The notes under the pieces were generated by a model. It saw only the letters and a list, made by a program, of their open reading frames with translations. It was not told the origin of the DNA and searched no databases. Position numbers and translations under genes: made by a program. Shown here in pieces: positions 53,771 through 62,371 of a stretch of DNA of 64,000 bases. Within the stretch, counting starts at the first letter, position 1; each line of letters begins with the position of its first letter. The DNA is taken from the NCBI GenBank assembly GCA_050949165.1, contig JBMNFF010000001.1:62001-126000 (forward strand), in the 5' to 3' direction. The stretch is from DAIOXA01 sp050949165 (GTDB lineage Bacteria; Bacillota; Proteinivoracia; UBA4975).

Positions 53771-54904
53771 TTATTGCGCTCCTGACGGAACAGCTGGGTC
53801 GGACTTCAGCGCCAGGCGAATCTCTGTGGCGATGTTGCCCCGGGCCTTGTGGTCATTCCGCCCCTGGGTCAGGAGGCGGGCAAAGAGATCCGCTGCCAGT
53901 TCCGGGGCCAGCAGTTCCATTTCTACGCAATGCTCCAGGACGTAGACCAGATCTTCCTGTTCCGGCGCTGCTTTCGAGAGGATGGAGCAAATTTCTTCGC
54001 CTACCCGGCGGCGCAGTTCCGCTTCCCCCTGGCAGAGAAAGGCCTGGAAATCCCCGAGCCAGGCCGGATCCAGTTTTATTTCCCGGGCAACACAGTTTTC
54101 CCGGAGGTGGTCGGGGTTCAGGGGACCGGTCAGGGCCGAGACGACGCCCGGTTGGTGGAGTACCCAGGCGATGGCCATTTGGGCGGGGGTAACTCCGAAA
54201 TCCCGAGCCCCTTTCCGAAGCCGGTCCGCGATCTTCAGCCCCCAGGCCAGCCTGGCCCGCCGGAACAGGGGATCCAGGCGGCGAATGTCGGCAGGGGCAA
54301 AGGCGGGATTGGCGGAAATTGTTCCCGTAAGCAGGCCCCGGCCGGTGATGCTGAAGGCGACGATGCCAAAGTCATATCGCCCCTGCAGGGGGCGAAGCTC
54401 CATGTACCTGTCCCGGGCGGCGGCGCTGAATTCGGCCAGGACGGTGGCCGGTCGGCCCCAGTGCAGATATTCTTCCAGGCGTCGGCGGGACAGGTGACCC
54501 AGACCGTAGGCCCGGATCTTGCCCTGGCCCTTGAGGTCTTCCAGGGTTTCCACCACTGCCGCCGCCGGGGTCTTGGGGTCGTCATAGTGGACTTGATACA
54601 AATCCAGATAATCAGTGGCCAGGCGGCGCAGGCTGGCCTGGCAGCTCTCGACAATATGTTCCCGGGACAAGTTGCCTCCGGCCCCCACCTTGGTGGCCAG
54701 CACCACCCGGGTGCGTCGGGAGCCCAGGGCCTTGCCCAGTACCTCCTCGGCGCCGTAATTGTCGGCGGTGTCGAAAAAGCGAATGCCCAGGTCATAGGCC
54801 ATATGGATGAGCCGGGTGGCGGTTGGGGCGTCCACCTGCCTGCCGTAGGCCCCGCCCAGGCCGTAGCAGCCGAAGCCCAGTTGGGATAAGGAGAGCCTGT
54901 TCAT
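53771..54904 (-). CDS. Aldo/keto reductase
   Basis: This 377-residue NADPH-dependent carbonyl reductase with a TIM-barrel fold has its catalytic tetrad in FFDTADNYG (Asp, Tyr), ATKVG (Lys) and YQVHYDD (His). The C-terminal 70 residues (EELRRR onward, with CSIL and LEHCVEMEL) extend beyond the usual 300-residue barrel as a helical tail. ATG at 54904 overlaps the MerR stop by four bases (ATGA), so the two are one transcript. Control by the MerR protein is likely. Likely role: detoxifying an aldehyde or ketone. Confidence 0.9.
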   Translation of the reverse strand: MNRLSLSQLGFGCYGLGGAYGRQVDAPTATRLIHMAYDLGIRFFDTADNYGAEEVLGKALGSRRTRVVLATKVGAGGNLSREHIVESCQASLRRLATDYLDLYQVHYDDPKTPAAAVVETLEDLKGQGKIRAYGLGHLSRRRLEEYLHWGRPATVLAEFSAAARDRYMELRPLQGRYDFGIVAFSITGRGLLTGTISANPAFAPADIRRLDPLFRRARLAWGLKIADRLRKGARDFGVTPAQMAIAWVLHQPGVVSALTGPLNPDHLRENCVAREIKLDPAWLGDFQAFLCQGEAELRRRVGEEICSILSKAAPEQEDLVYVLEHCVEMELLAPELAADLFARLLTQGRNDHKARGNIATEIRLALKSDPAVPSGAQ

Positions 54905-55290
54905 GGACAATCCCCCGGGAACGCGGTCAGGATTTTCTCTTCAAGGCGGGACAGTTGGGCTTTGACGCTCCTGATATTCTCCTCCATGGCGGCAACTTGC
55001 CGCTGTTTGTTCTGAATCTGGCCCAAGAGGGTTTTCAGCGCCTCCTGGTCCGGCGCGGACGCCGCCAGGCTTTCCTCGACCTGAGCGTCGACGGCCAGGA
55101 TGACCCTGATTTCATCCAGGGAAAAGAGGAGGGCTTTCATCTTGGCCACGGCCCGGAGCTTCTCGAGATCCCGGGGAGAGTAGCGGCGCCGCCCCCCGCG
55201 GCGGCAGGGCGAGACCAGGCCGATGCGGTCGTAGTAGCGCAGGGTTTCCAGGGGGACTTGCACTAATTTGGCTGCTTCGCCGATGAGCAC
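54901..55290 (-). CDS. MerR family transcriptional regulator
   Basis: The 129-residue regulator has a winged helix at the N-terminus (IGEAAKLVQVPLETLRYYDRIGLV), a GGRRRYSPRDL wing, and a C-terminal coiled coil (about 80-120) for dimerisation. Only two cysteines occur, one near residue 29 and one near the C-terminus, with no metal loop, so it is probably not a metal sensor. GTG at 55290 follows AGAGG by eight bases; a GTG at 55299 is too close. It likely autoregulates and activates the reductase gene through the promoter at 55310-55340. Confidence 0.9.
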   Translation of the reverse strand: MLIGEAAKLVQVPLETLRYYDRIGLVSPCRRGGRRRYSPRDLEKLRAVAKMKALLFSLDEIRVILAVDAQVEESLAASAPDQEALKTLLGQIQNKQRQVAAMEENIRSVKAQLSRLEEKILTAFPGDCP

Positions 55291-55309
55291 GATAATCACC
55301 TCTGTCGCC

Positions 55310-55340
55310 AGTATACAACCTGGAGCTGACTCCAGGTCAA
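55310..55340 (-). promoter_or_regulatory. MerR-type promoter with 19-base spacer and operator
   Basis: On the minus strand TTGACC (55340-55335) and TATACT (55315-55310) are 19 bases apart, the stretched spacing typical of MerR-activated promoters. The 20-base perfect palindrome ACCTGGAG-4-CTCCAGGT (55318-55337) fills the spacer. Confidence 0.85.
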
Positions 55341-55366
55341 GGGGCGGCAGGTGTTTTTTTTGTGGA

Positions 55367-56191
55367 TCAGATGAAGAGCAACAAACTCAGGGCCATGAGG
55401 GCCATGCCGCTGAACAGGCCCAGCATGGACTGGTGGTGGTCCCCGTACTCCCGGGATGCTGGCAGGAGTTGGTCAAAGGAGATGTAAACCATAATCCCCG
55501 CCACTGCGGCAAAGATGGCGCCATAGACCGTCTCATTGAGGAAGTGGGACAGGGCCAAATAGCCCAGCAGGGCGCCGACCGGTTCCGCCACCCCCGAGAG
55601 GAAGGCCCAGAAGAAGGCCTGCTTGCGGCTGCCGGTGGCATAGAATATGGGTACGGCTACGGCAATGCCCTCGGGGATATTGTGGATGGCCACGGCGGCA
55701 GCAATGCTCAGGCCCAGGACCGGGTCCCGCAGGGTGGAGAAAAAGGTGATCAACCCTTCGGGGAAGTTGTGGATTCCCACCGCCAGGGCGGTAAAGAGCC
55801 CCATCCGCAGGAGCTTCCGGGTGTAGGCATTGGGGCCGACGGCGCCGCTCTCCCTGGCCTGGGAAACCGTCTGGGTGGCGCCGGGGCTCTCTTCGAAGGA
55901 GGGGATGAACTTGTCGATGATGGCGATGAAGATCATCCCGCCAAAGAAGGCCAATGCCGTAGCCCAACTCCCGCTCTTTTCCCCCAGGCTGTCCATGAGG
56001 ATGTTCCTGGCCTTGGCCAAGATCTCTATCATGGATACATAGATCATGACCCCGGCGGAAAAACCCAGGGAAATGGCGAGAAACCTGGTGTTGGTGCGGC
56101 GAGAATAGAAGGCGACCATTCCGCCAATGGCTGTGGCAAGGCCGGCAAACAGGGTCAGTCCCGCAGCCAGCAGGACGGCATTTGTGGACAT
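55367..56191 (-). CDS. ZIP family metal transporter (ZupT-like)
   Basis: This 274-residue membrane protein of eight segments imports zinc or other divalent metals. Metal-binding motifs are in AVGIHNFPEGL and AVAIHNIPEGIAV on helices 4 and 5, as in ZupT and other ZIP proteins. An internal loop after helix 3 (EESPGATQTVSQARESG) is variable. ATG at 56191 follows AGGAGG. A palindrome just upstream may be the metal-regulator site. It is divergent from the aminopeptidase gene. Confidence 0.92.
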   Translation of the reverse strand: MSTNAVLLAAGLTLFAGLATAIGGMVAFYSRRTNTRFLAISLGFSAGVMIYVSMIEILAKARNILMDSLGEKSGSWATALAFFGGMIFIAIIDKFIPSFEESPGATQTVSQARESGAVGPNAYTRKLLRMGLFTALAVGIHNFPEGLITFFSTLRDPVLGLSIAAAVAIHNIPEGIAVAVPIFYATGSRKQAFFWAFLSGVAEPVGALLGYLALSHFLNETVYGAIFAAVAGIMVYISFDQLLPASREYGDHHQSMLGLFSGMALMALSLLLFI

Positions 56192-56209
56192 TGGGCGACC
56201 TCCTTACGG

Positions 56210-56231
56210 ACATATGCCCTACAGCATATGT
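56210..56231. promoter_or_regulatory. Inverted repeat between ZIP and aminopeptidase genes
   Basis: Perfect arms ACATATGC and GCATATGT with a six-base centre lie 18 bases before the ZIP transporter start. It is a candidate operator for a metal-responsive repressor. It does not match the usual Zur or MntR consensus that I know. Confidence 0.5.
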
Positions 56232-56338
56232 AGGTGCAGGTGGTCTTGTACTTGTCCTGGGCACAATCCCAGGCGGGGAGGAGTTCTGTATCCCAAGGGC
56301 GAACATCTAGGGGATCTGAATTAGCAGGAGGGCAAGGA

Positions 56339-58291
56339 ATGGAAAAATTGTTCAAGATGTTGGAGCAGGAATTATCAGGCCGTCAGGCCTGGCGCTATGC
56401 CGAACGGATTGCCCAATACAACAGGATTCAGGCGTCTCCAGGGTACCGGGATGCCGCCATCCAGGTGGTCCAACTCCTGGGCCGGGAGGGGGTAGCGGCC
56501 CGGATTGAGGACTTTCCCGCCCGGTCGGGGGTCCGCTTTCTCTCCCGCCAGTCCTTTCAGGAGTGGCGCTGCCGCGGCGGAGAATTGTGGTTGCTGGGGG
56601 AGGATGGAGGCAAGCGGCGCCTGTCCAGATACCAGGAGCAGGAAGTATCCTTGGTCCAGCGCTCTGCACCCACGCCCCCGGAGGGCATCGAGGCGGAGTT
56701 GATCTCGGTGCCCGAAGCTGAAAATCCCGAAAGCTACCGAGGCCTGGAGCTCCAGGGTAAAATCGCCCTGGTTCGGGGCAACCCCATGACCATCCACGGC
56801 CTGGCGGTGGAGGAACACGGCGCCCTGGGCCTGGTCTTCGACAACCTCAACAGCTACCCGCCCCTGCGCACCCGGGCGGATATGCCCGACGCCATCCAGT
56901 ACACTTCCTTCTGGTGGTCTGGCCGGGAAAAACCTGCCTTTGGCTTCTGCGTGTCGCCCCGGGTGGGGGAAGAATTGCGGGCCAAATTGAGCCAGGGACC
57001 GGTAAAATTATTTGCCCAGGTGGACTCGGATTTGGGGGATGGAACCCTGGAGAATGTGGAATATTTTATTCCCGGGCGCCAGGAGGAAGAAGTATTATTG
57101 GTGGCCCACCTCTGCCATCCCTACCCCGGCGCCCAGGACAATGCTTCGGGGCCGGCGGTCCTCATGGAGGTGGCCCGCACCCTGCACCGCCTCCTGGAGC
57201 AGGGAGATTTGGAGCAGCCCCAGCTGGGCATCCGCTTTCTGATGGTGCCGGAGATGACGGGGACCTTCGCCTATTTCGACAGGCATCCAGAGCGGATCGA
57301 GACCACGGTGGCTGCCCTGAACCTGGACATGGTGGGGGCAGACCAGAGCAAGGGAGGCGGCCCCCTGTGCATTGAAGAGCCGCCCCTGGCCACCCCCACT
57401 TTTCTCAATGACTATGCCTATAGAATTCTGGAGTCCTTCTCCAAGGAGGTAAGGAACTTCGGCGGCACCTTCGGCTACAGCACCTGCCACTTTGTGGCCA
57501 CCCCCTTTTCGGGGGGCAGCGATCACTATGTGATTTCCGACCCCAGCATTGGGATTCCCTGCCCCATGCTCATCCAGTGGCCGGATAAGCATTACCACAG
57601 CTCCCTGGACCACCCCGTCAATCTGGATCCTGCCATGCTAAAGCGGGTGGGATTGCTGGCGGCCCAGTATGCCTGGGGACTGGCGGCGGGTAGTGAGGAG
57701 AGCTGGCTGGATTTCTTCTGGGCGTACAGCGCCGGGACCTGTTCCCGCATTTTCCAAGCTCTGGAGGGGGCATGGGCCAACCACATTCTCCGGGCAGAGT
57801 TGGCGCAAGTGCTGGAGTTTCACCTGGATTATGAGAAGAAAGCCCTGGAAGAATTGGGCAGGTATGCCCAGCTCCGCGGTTTTAACCGGTTGACAGAGGC
57901 GCTGGCCTGGGGACGGGACCAGGTCGATGGAGCCGGGGAGCTGGCCAGGGAGTGGGTCGCCAAGAGGGGAGGAGGAGCGGCTGATTTGGAGCCCCTGGCT
58001 GAGTCGGTGGCGACCCGGGTATATCAGCGGATTCACCCGGGGCCACTGGATATGAATGCGGAGCTGATCCGATTGCCCATGTCCCGCCGCCTTGAGTGGA
58101 CCCGGTTTGCCAGGAAAGAGGGGGCAAGTTCCGGGTACGCCACCTTCCTCCTCTATTGGCTGGACGGAAAGCGCCCCTTGGGCCAGGTTCTGGAGCTGGT
58201 CAAGTGGGAATCCGGGGCCTGGCATCCCCGGTTTGCCGTCGAGTATCTGGAGCTTTGCCGGGAGCTGGGGCTGGTTCGCCGGGTAAGCTAG
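56339..58291 (+). CDS. M28-like aminopeptidase (DUF4910-type)
   Basis: This 650-residue predicted zinc peptidase has an N-terminal region and a PA-like insert (LQGKIALVRGNPMTIHG near 150). Its M28-type catalytic core has metal ligands in AHLCHPYPGAQDNASG (His, Asp), VPEMTGT (Glu), LNLDMVG (Asp) and YHSSLDHPVN (His). The C-terminal 150 residues are helical with a winged-helix-like end (FLLYWLDGKRPLGQVLELV). No signal peptide, so probably cytoplasmic. ATG at 56339 lies seven bases after AGGAGG. DUF4910 proteins are poorly characterised; peptide or amide hydrolysis is inferred. Confidence 0.85.
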   Translation: MEKLFKMLEQELSGRQAWRYAERIAQYNRIQASPGYRDAAIQVVQLLGREGVAARIEDFPARSGVRFLSRQSFQEWRCRGGELWLLGEDGGKRRLSRYQEQEVSLVQRSAPTPPEGIEAELISVPEAENPESYRGLELQGKIALVRGNPMTIHGLAVEEHGALGLVFDNLNSYPPLRTRADMPDAIQYTSFWWSGREKPAFGFCVSPRVGEELRAKLSQGPVKLFAQVDSDLGDGTLENVEYFIPGRQEEEVLLVAHLCHPYPGAQDNASGPAVLMEVARTLHRLLEQGDLEQPQLGIRFLMVPEMTGTFAYFDRHPERIETTVAALNLDMVGADQSKGGGPLCIEEPPLATPTFLNDYAYRILESFSKEVRNFGGTFGYSTCHFVATPFSGGSDHYVISDPSIGIPCPMLIQWPDKHYHSSLDHPVNLDPAMLKRVGLLAAQYAWGLAAGSEESWLDFFWAYSAGTCSRIFQALEGAWANHILRAELAQVLEFHLDYEKKALEELGRYAQLRGFNRLTEALAWGRDQVDGAGELAREWVAKRGGGAADLEPLAESVATRVYQRIHPGPLDMNAELIRLPMSRRLEWTRFARKEGASSGYATFLLYWLDGKRPLGQVLELVKWESGAWHPRFAVEYLELCRELGLVRRVS

Positions 58292-58340
58292 CCAGAAGTC
58301 GACTTGCCCAGGACAGCACAGAACTGAACAGAGAGACGAG

Positions 58341-58365
58341 AAAAGAGGCCGTATTGGCCTCTTTT
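58341..58365. terminator. Bidirectional terminator
   Basis: AAAAGAGGCC and GGCCTCTTTT arms with a five-base loop lie between the convergent peptidase and DUF4097 genes. Confidence 0.85.
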
Positions 58366-59314
58366 AGCTTTCTCTAATTGCAATGCTGCCGTTGACCGTT
58401 GAAAACTCAAGATGCACCTTGTTTAAGGCCTGTTCCCAGTTGCCAGAGCGGGTTTCGATATATTTGCCGCCGCTGCCGCCGATACTGCGCAGGTCAAACT
58501 GGCTGTGCTCCAGCTTTACCCGCCCGCTGGTGGTGGAAGCCTTGAGGGCCAAGGCGGTGTCAGCCTGGACGGGTATTTTGGCCCTGATGCTGCCGTTGAC
58601 GGTGCTGAGGGCCATGTCGCGGTTGAGGACGGAGCTGCTCAGGGCGATGCTGCCGTTGGTGGTAGAAGCCTGAACCAAGCTGGTTTCTCCATCGGCTTTG
58701 ATGCTGCCATTGACGGTTTTGGCCTGGATGGGACCGCCGCTGACATCCTGCAAGCTGATGGAGCCGTTGCTGGATATGAGGTCCAGCGCTTGGGCATCCA
58801 GGCCCAGCACCTTGATACTGCCGTTGGCGGTTCTGAGAATCCCTGTGGCAGGGTGCTGTCGGGGCAGCTGCAGGTGCAGGGAGACCGAGACCAGGCGCCG
58901 GATCCGGCTGTCCTGGGGATCCCCGGCTTGAATGGCGTTGCCCTGGATTTGGGCAAACTGGTGGTCACGGCAAATTTCTTCAGCTTCTTCCATGCTTCTC
59001 GCCCGGACCCGTTTGCGCACCAGCAGGCGGTATTCCGGCTGATCCCAGGCTTCCACGCGAATGCTGCCGTTATGGGTCAGCAATTCCAGGTTGATCGGAC
59101 CGGGGGACAGGCTTCCGGTCAGCTCTTCCTCCAGCAGCCAGCGGTGGTCGTCCCCGAATTCCAGGCAGATGTCGAGATTGCCCAGGCTGTCGCAGAGGGA
59201 GCGGAAGAAGCCCCGCTCTCTGCCCTCAAGTTCCTGGAGTTGCTGCTCGGCCTCCTGAGCGCTGATCTCTCCCCGCTGCAGGCGCTCTAAAATTTCCCGG
59301 CGTTTTCCTGACAT
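58364..59314 (-). CDS. DUF4097 beta-solenoid protein with N-terminal short domain
   Basis: The 316-residue protein starts with a helical REILERLQRGEISAQEAEQQL module, often seen in LiaG/YvlB-type envelope-stress proteins. A repeat region of about ten beta units follows, each containing NGSI or a variant (HNGSIRVEA, ANGSIKVLG, SNGSISLQD, VNGSIKADG, TNGSIALSS, VNGSIRAKI). This is the DUF4097 adhesin-like solenoid. It has no signal peptide or membrane segment. ATG at 59314 follows GAGGAGG. A sigma-A promoter lies upstream. Function is unknown; homologues respond to cell-envelope stress. Confidence 0.85.
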   Translation of the reverse strand: MSGKRREILERLQRGEISAQEAEQQLQELEGRERGFFRSLCDSLGNLDICLEFGDDHRWLLEEELTGSLSPGPINLELLTHNGSIRVEAWDQPEYRLLVRKRVRARSMEEAEEICRDHQFAQIQGNAIQAGDPQDSRIRRLVSVSLHLQLPRQHPATGILRTANGSIKVLGLDAQALDLISSNGSISLQDVSGGPIQAKTVNGSIKADGETSLVQASTTNGSIALSSSVLNRDMALSTVNGSIRAKIPVQADTALALKASTTSGRVKLEHSQFDLRSIGGSGGKYIETRSGNWEQALNKVHLEFSTVNGSIAIRES

Positions 59315-59361
59315 TGTATATCCTCCTCGTGCAGGGGCAGTTGCCCCCGAGTCATAGAGAA

Positions 59362-59390
59362 ATTATATACCGATTCCCTAAAAAAGTAAA
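59362..59390 (-). promoter_or_regulatory. Promoter of the DUF4097 gene
   Basis: On the minus strand TTTACT, 17 bases, and TATAAT lie about 48 bases before the ATG. Confidence 0.55.
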
Positions 59391-59518
59391 GCCCTGCACT
59401 TAATTAATTTAAGCATCGGGTTAATATATTAGTAAAGTGGGTGCGGCGAACCGGGCCTTTGTCACCCCTGGCCGGCAGGGAGAATATGCTGGATTATCAA
59501 GACAAAGGTGGGGTAATG

Positions 59519-59995
59519 ATGAGATTGACGGTGGAGTTATATGCCGAGAAGCCCTTGTTCATCAAGGAAAACAGCATCTTTAAGTTGGGGCTCAGGACCG
59601 GGGGCCTGGTCCTGGAGGAGAGCATCGGCGTCGATCGCTACAAACTGGCCTGCATGGCCCTTTCGGGCAGGCGCATTGCCGGCTGTGCCCGGGAGCTTAC
59701 CTATGATTACACTATATTCCCCTGCGGTATGGGGAGCGGCGAGGCCAGGCCGGGCGCCTATGTGGAGGTGGACGAGGGCAGCCTCAGGGGGATGGCAATA
59801 ATACTGGAGACCAACCTAGTCCTGGATGTGGGCTTGGCCCGGGACGGCCTGGGCCTGCGCCTGGTCAACTCCTCTGGCAAGAGCTATGATTTGCCCCTGG
59901 CCAGGCCCGACGTGGAGGTGCACTGGGATGGCCGGGGCCGCTATGTAATCCCCGTGGGCGAGTTTGTCACCTCCAGGCTGTTCAGGCCCAAATAA
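59519..59995 (+). CDS. Conserved-looking protein of unknown function
   Basis: This soluble protein of 158 residues is unrecognised. Beta strands dominate: MRLTVELYAEKPLFIKE, FKLGLRTGGLVLEE, AYVEVDEGSLRGMAIILETNLVLDVGLARDG, and a final VIPVGEFVTSRLF. There are three cysteines but no paired metal motif. ATG at 59519 is seven bases after AAGGTGG; in-frame ATGs at 59516 and 59486 are alternatives. It is a single gene with a strong terminator. No context clue to function. Confidence 0.7.
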   Translation: MRLTVELYAEKPLFIKENSIFKLGLRTGGLVLEESIGVDRYKLACMALSGRRIAGCARELTYDYTIFPCGMGSGEARPGAYVEVDEGSLRGMAIILETNLVLDVGLARDGLGLRLVNSSGKSYDLPLARPDVEVHWDGRGRYVIPVGEFVTSRLFRPK

Positions 59996-60026
59996 AAAAG
60001 CGCGACCCTGGGGTCGCGCTTTTTTT
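59994..60026. terminator. Bidirectional terminator
   Basis: AGCGCGACCC and GGGTCGCGCT arms with an A-run before and T7 after lie between convergent genes. Confidence 0.9.
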
Positions 60027-60027
60027 C

Positions 60028-61122
60028 TTAGACTACCAAGGGGGTGATGAGCAGGGCGACGATGGCGGCGGTGATGAACCGCATTATGGTGCCCAGGACA
60101 GCCGCGCCCAGGGCTTCCTTTTCGTTGAGGTCGGAAACCTGTGCCCAGATGGCCGGGGTCTGGCCAAAGATGACGGAAAGAGGCAGACCCGAGGAGGCCA
60201 GGACGAAGGAACCCACTACCAGCTTGGGGGCAATGGCAGCGCCATTGGCCAGCATCTCTCGCAGCGTACCCATTGCCAGGGTGGGCGAGACCATGATGGA
60301 GAGGATGCCGGTCTCGGGATGGATGGAGAGCCAGGACAGAGCGCTGGTCAGGCCGTCATTGATATACTTCCAAATGCCCAGGTAGTCCAGGCCGCCGATG
60401 ATGGCGTAGACGGCAGCGGCGGCGGGGATGATGAGCAGGAAGAGGAGCTCGGCGCCTTCCTTGGCGGAGTTAAAGATGGTGGGCAGGGCAGGGGTCTTGG
60501 GAGTAAAGGTAGGCAGACTTTCCAGGGCAACGCCCTTGGTGTCACGGTAGACGGTAAAGCGGAGCAGGAGGGGTACTAAAATGAGGGGAAGGAAGAGGAC
60601 CAAGATGATGATGGGGAAGACCTTGACGCCTACCAGGATCATTGCCGCGATGCCGAGCATGAAGGTGGAGAAGGATTGCTGAGATTGAACCATGGTGGCA
60701 ATGGCGATCTTCTGCTCGTCCTTGGTGGCCCCGGCCTTGACCAGGATGGGACCGGCGATGCGGCCGGCGGCGTTGATGTCGCCCAGGATGTTGTAGACTC
60801 CGGGGATGACCACGGCGGAGTTGATGCCCAGGCGATTCATGATGGGGACGAAGACCCGCATCAGGGCGTCGGTGAAGCCCAAGCGCTCGAGAATGCGGCC
60901 GGTCATGACGCTGACGATGATGGCGATACCTACGGTGCCGTTAAAGATGTAGACGGAGAAGATCTCGTAGGCCTTGGTGAACATTGCAGTGAAGGCGCCG
61001 GAAATGTGTTCCGGGAAGAAGAGGAGACCGACCAGGGATGCAACCAAGAGTATGAGACCGACCCATTCGATGGCGGTAATCCGCCTGGTGCCTTGACTGA
61101 CTTTGGTTTCTACTTTAGCCAA
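60028..61122 (-). CDS. Gate-domain (nucleoside recognition) membrane protein
   Basis: This 364-residue membrane protein of about nine segments has two Gate-like halves: GVYNILGDINAAGRIAGPILVKAG near 110-135 and SPTLAMGTLREMLANGAAIAPKLVVG near 285-310. The family is related to nucleoside transporters and to SpmA/SpmB, and the substrate is unknown. TTG at 61122 follows AGGAGA by eight bases. It lies 45 bases after the NIF3-like gene, so the two are probably one operon and functionally linked. Confidence 0.85.
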   Translation of the reverse strand: MAKVETKVSQGTRRITAIEWVGLILLVASLVGLLFFPEHISGAFTAMFTKAYEIFSVYIFNGTVGIAIIVSVMTGRILERLGFTDALMRVFVPIMNRLGINSAVVIPGVYNILGDINAAGRIAGPILVKAGATKDEQKIAIATMVQSQQSFSTFMLGIAAMILVGVKVFPIIILVLFLPLILVPLLLRFTVYRDTKGVALESLPTFTPKTPALPTIFNSAKEGAELLFLLIIPAAAAVYAIIGGLDYLGIWKYINDGLTSALSWLSIHPETGILSIMVSPTLAMGTLREMLANGAAIAPKLVVGSFVLASSGLPLSVIFGQTPAIWAQVSDLNEKEALGAAVLGTIMRFITAAIVALLITPLVV

Positions 61123-61167
61123 TTTTTTTCTCTCCTTTTTTTGTATTAAGCAACGGATTAGCTCCGT

Positions 61168-62181
61168 TTACTCCTTAACCAGGTAGTTCTCGACGATCAT
61201 ATCTGCATATTCCTGGATGGCGGGGTTGCCGAATTTATTGAGAGGAGTGGCGGTTACCCGATCCCGGAACATGAAGACTTCTGTGTCGGGAAGGAGTTTG
61301 GCCAGGGCCTTGGCCAGGGGCAGGCCGTTTTCGAAGATTTCCAGGGCGTGGGAGTTGCCCACGACAAAGTTCAGGCCCAGCTCTTCACACCGCTTGGCCA
61401 GGGGATGTCCTGGCTTGACCCGGCTGATGGTGGCGAGAACGGTGTCGATTTCCGGGTGCTCTCGCAGGGCGGATTCCAGGTGTTCCACGGTGAAGCCGGT
61501 GTGGGGGAAGATGTGGAGGATGTTGTCTACCGGGTTGTCCTCTTTGCCGACCAGGATGTAGGCCGGTGCTGCCATGTTGGTCTCCTGCAAATCGGGGCAA
61601 TTGCGGACTTCCTTTTCGGCGGCAAACATCTTCTTTTCTTCAGCTTGTCCCATCAGTTCGGTGACCCTCCGGACCATGTCGCCTGCCGTCTTTATTTCGG
61701 GCAGGGCCTTGCCTACAAACATGATATTGCCCGAGACGCCGCCATAGGCGATTTCGGCCCGGAAAGCCTTGTGGCCATGGAGCCAGGAGAGGCCGGGGTG
61801 GAGGCCGTGAAAGGCTTCATGGACTTCGAACACGGCGATGTTGTACAAATCCAGGTAAGATTTCAGGGTGACTCCGCCGGAGTTGGCGGCATCGGCCACG
61901 GGGTGGTGGGTAACGATGGCGTCGATGTCCAGGGCTCCGGCCAATTCAATCTGAGATTCCGTCAGGGTCATCATGACTGCGATTTTTTTCACTTTTTTAT
62001 CATAGCTGCCGTAGACCAGGCCGGGGATTTCCGTCACTGCTTTGCCGGGGATGTGGGAAGTCTTGACAACTACGAAGGGGCTGTTGCCCGAGTGCAGAGA
62101 GGCGATATCTTGGGGGACTCTGCCGCCGGTAATGGTGGACAGGGCATTGTTGACATCGCGGACAGTGGTGCCTTTTGTCAT
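61168..62181 (-). CDS. NIF3/YbgI-like dinuclear metal protein
   Basis: This 337-residue protein has the NIF3 signature DAIVTHHPV, which supplies metal-binding histidines, plus GLHPGLSWLHG and a C-terminal GNSHALEIFENG segment with another histidine. The family is often called GTP cyclohydrolase I type 2-like, but the reaction is unsettled. ATG at 62181 is eight bases after AGGAGG. A Gate-domain membrane protein follows. Upstream is an AT-poor structured leader (62253-62329). Confidence 0.8.
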   Translation of the reverse strand: MTKGTTVRDVNNALSTITGGRVPQDIASLHSGNSPFVVVKTSHIPGKAVTEIPGLVYGSYDKKVKKIAVMMTLTESQIELAGALDIDAIVTHHPVADAANSGGVTLKSYLDLYNIAVFEVHEAFHGLHPGLSWLHGHKAFRAEIAYGGVSGNIMFVGKALPEIKTAGDMVRRVTELMGQAEEKKMFAAEKEVRNCPDLQETNMAAPAYILVGKEDNPVDNILHIFPHTGFTVEHLESALREHPEIDTVLATISRVKPGHPLAKRCEELGLNFVVGNSHALEIFENGLPLAKALAKLLPDTEVFMFRDRVTATPLNKFGNPAIQEYADMIVENYLVKE

Positions 62182-62252
62182 TTTGCATGCCTCCTTGGGA
62201 TAATATGGGGTGGAAAAAACAGACTGACCGAGTTTCACCTCCCAAAATGGCA

Positions 62253-62329
62253 AAAGCCGCCCTTCAACAACAGCTGGAAGGCATGCCTGTCAAAGCAGGC
62301 CTTCGTCACTGCGGATGAACGACGGCTTT
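62253..62329 (-). ncRNA. Structured leader candidate upstream of NIF3-like gene
   Basis: Outer arms AAAGCCG/CGGCTTT enclose a bulged GAAG-GCCTG/CAGGC-CTTC hairpin. On the minus strand it ends in CGGCTTTTGCCATTTT, so it could be a terminator or attenuator for the DUF2294-like gene or a cis-regulatory RNA for the NIF3-like gene. No known riboswitch class is claimed. Confidence 0.4.
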
Positions 62330-62371
62330 CAAGCTATCCCAGAAGGATCTCTCTCGGCCAGTCACGTCTTA

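Noticed and set aside
62253..62329. Glutamine (glnA) riboswitch in the NIF3 leader
   Set aside because: CGTTCATCC on the minus strand recalls one conserved block, but the other conserved blocks are not in order, so only a generic structured RNA is claimed.
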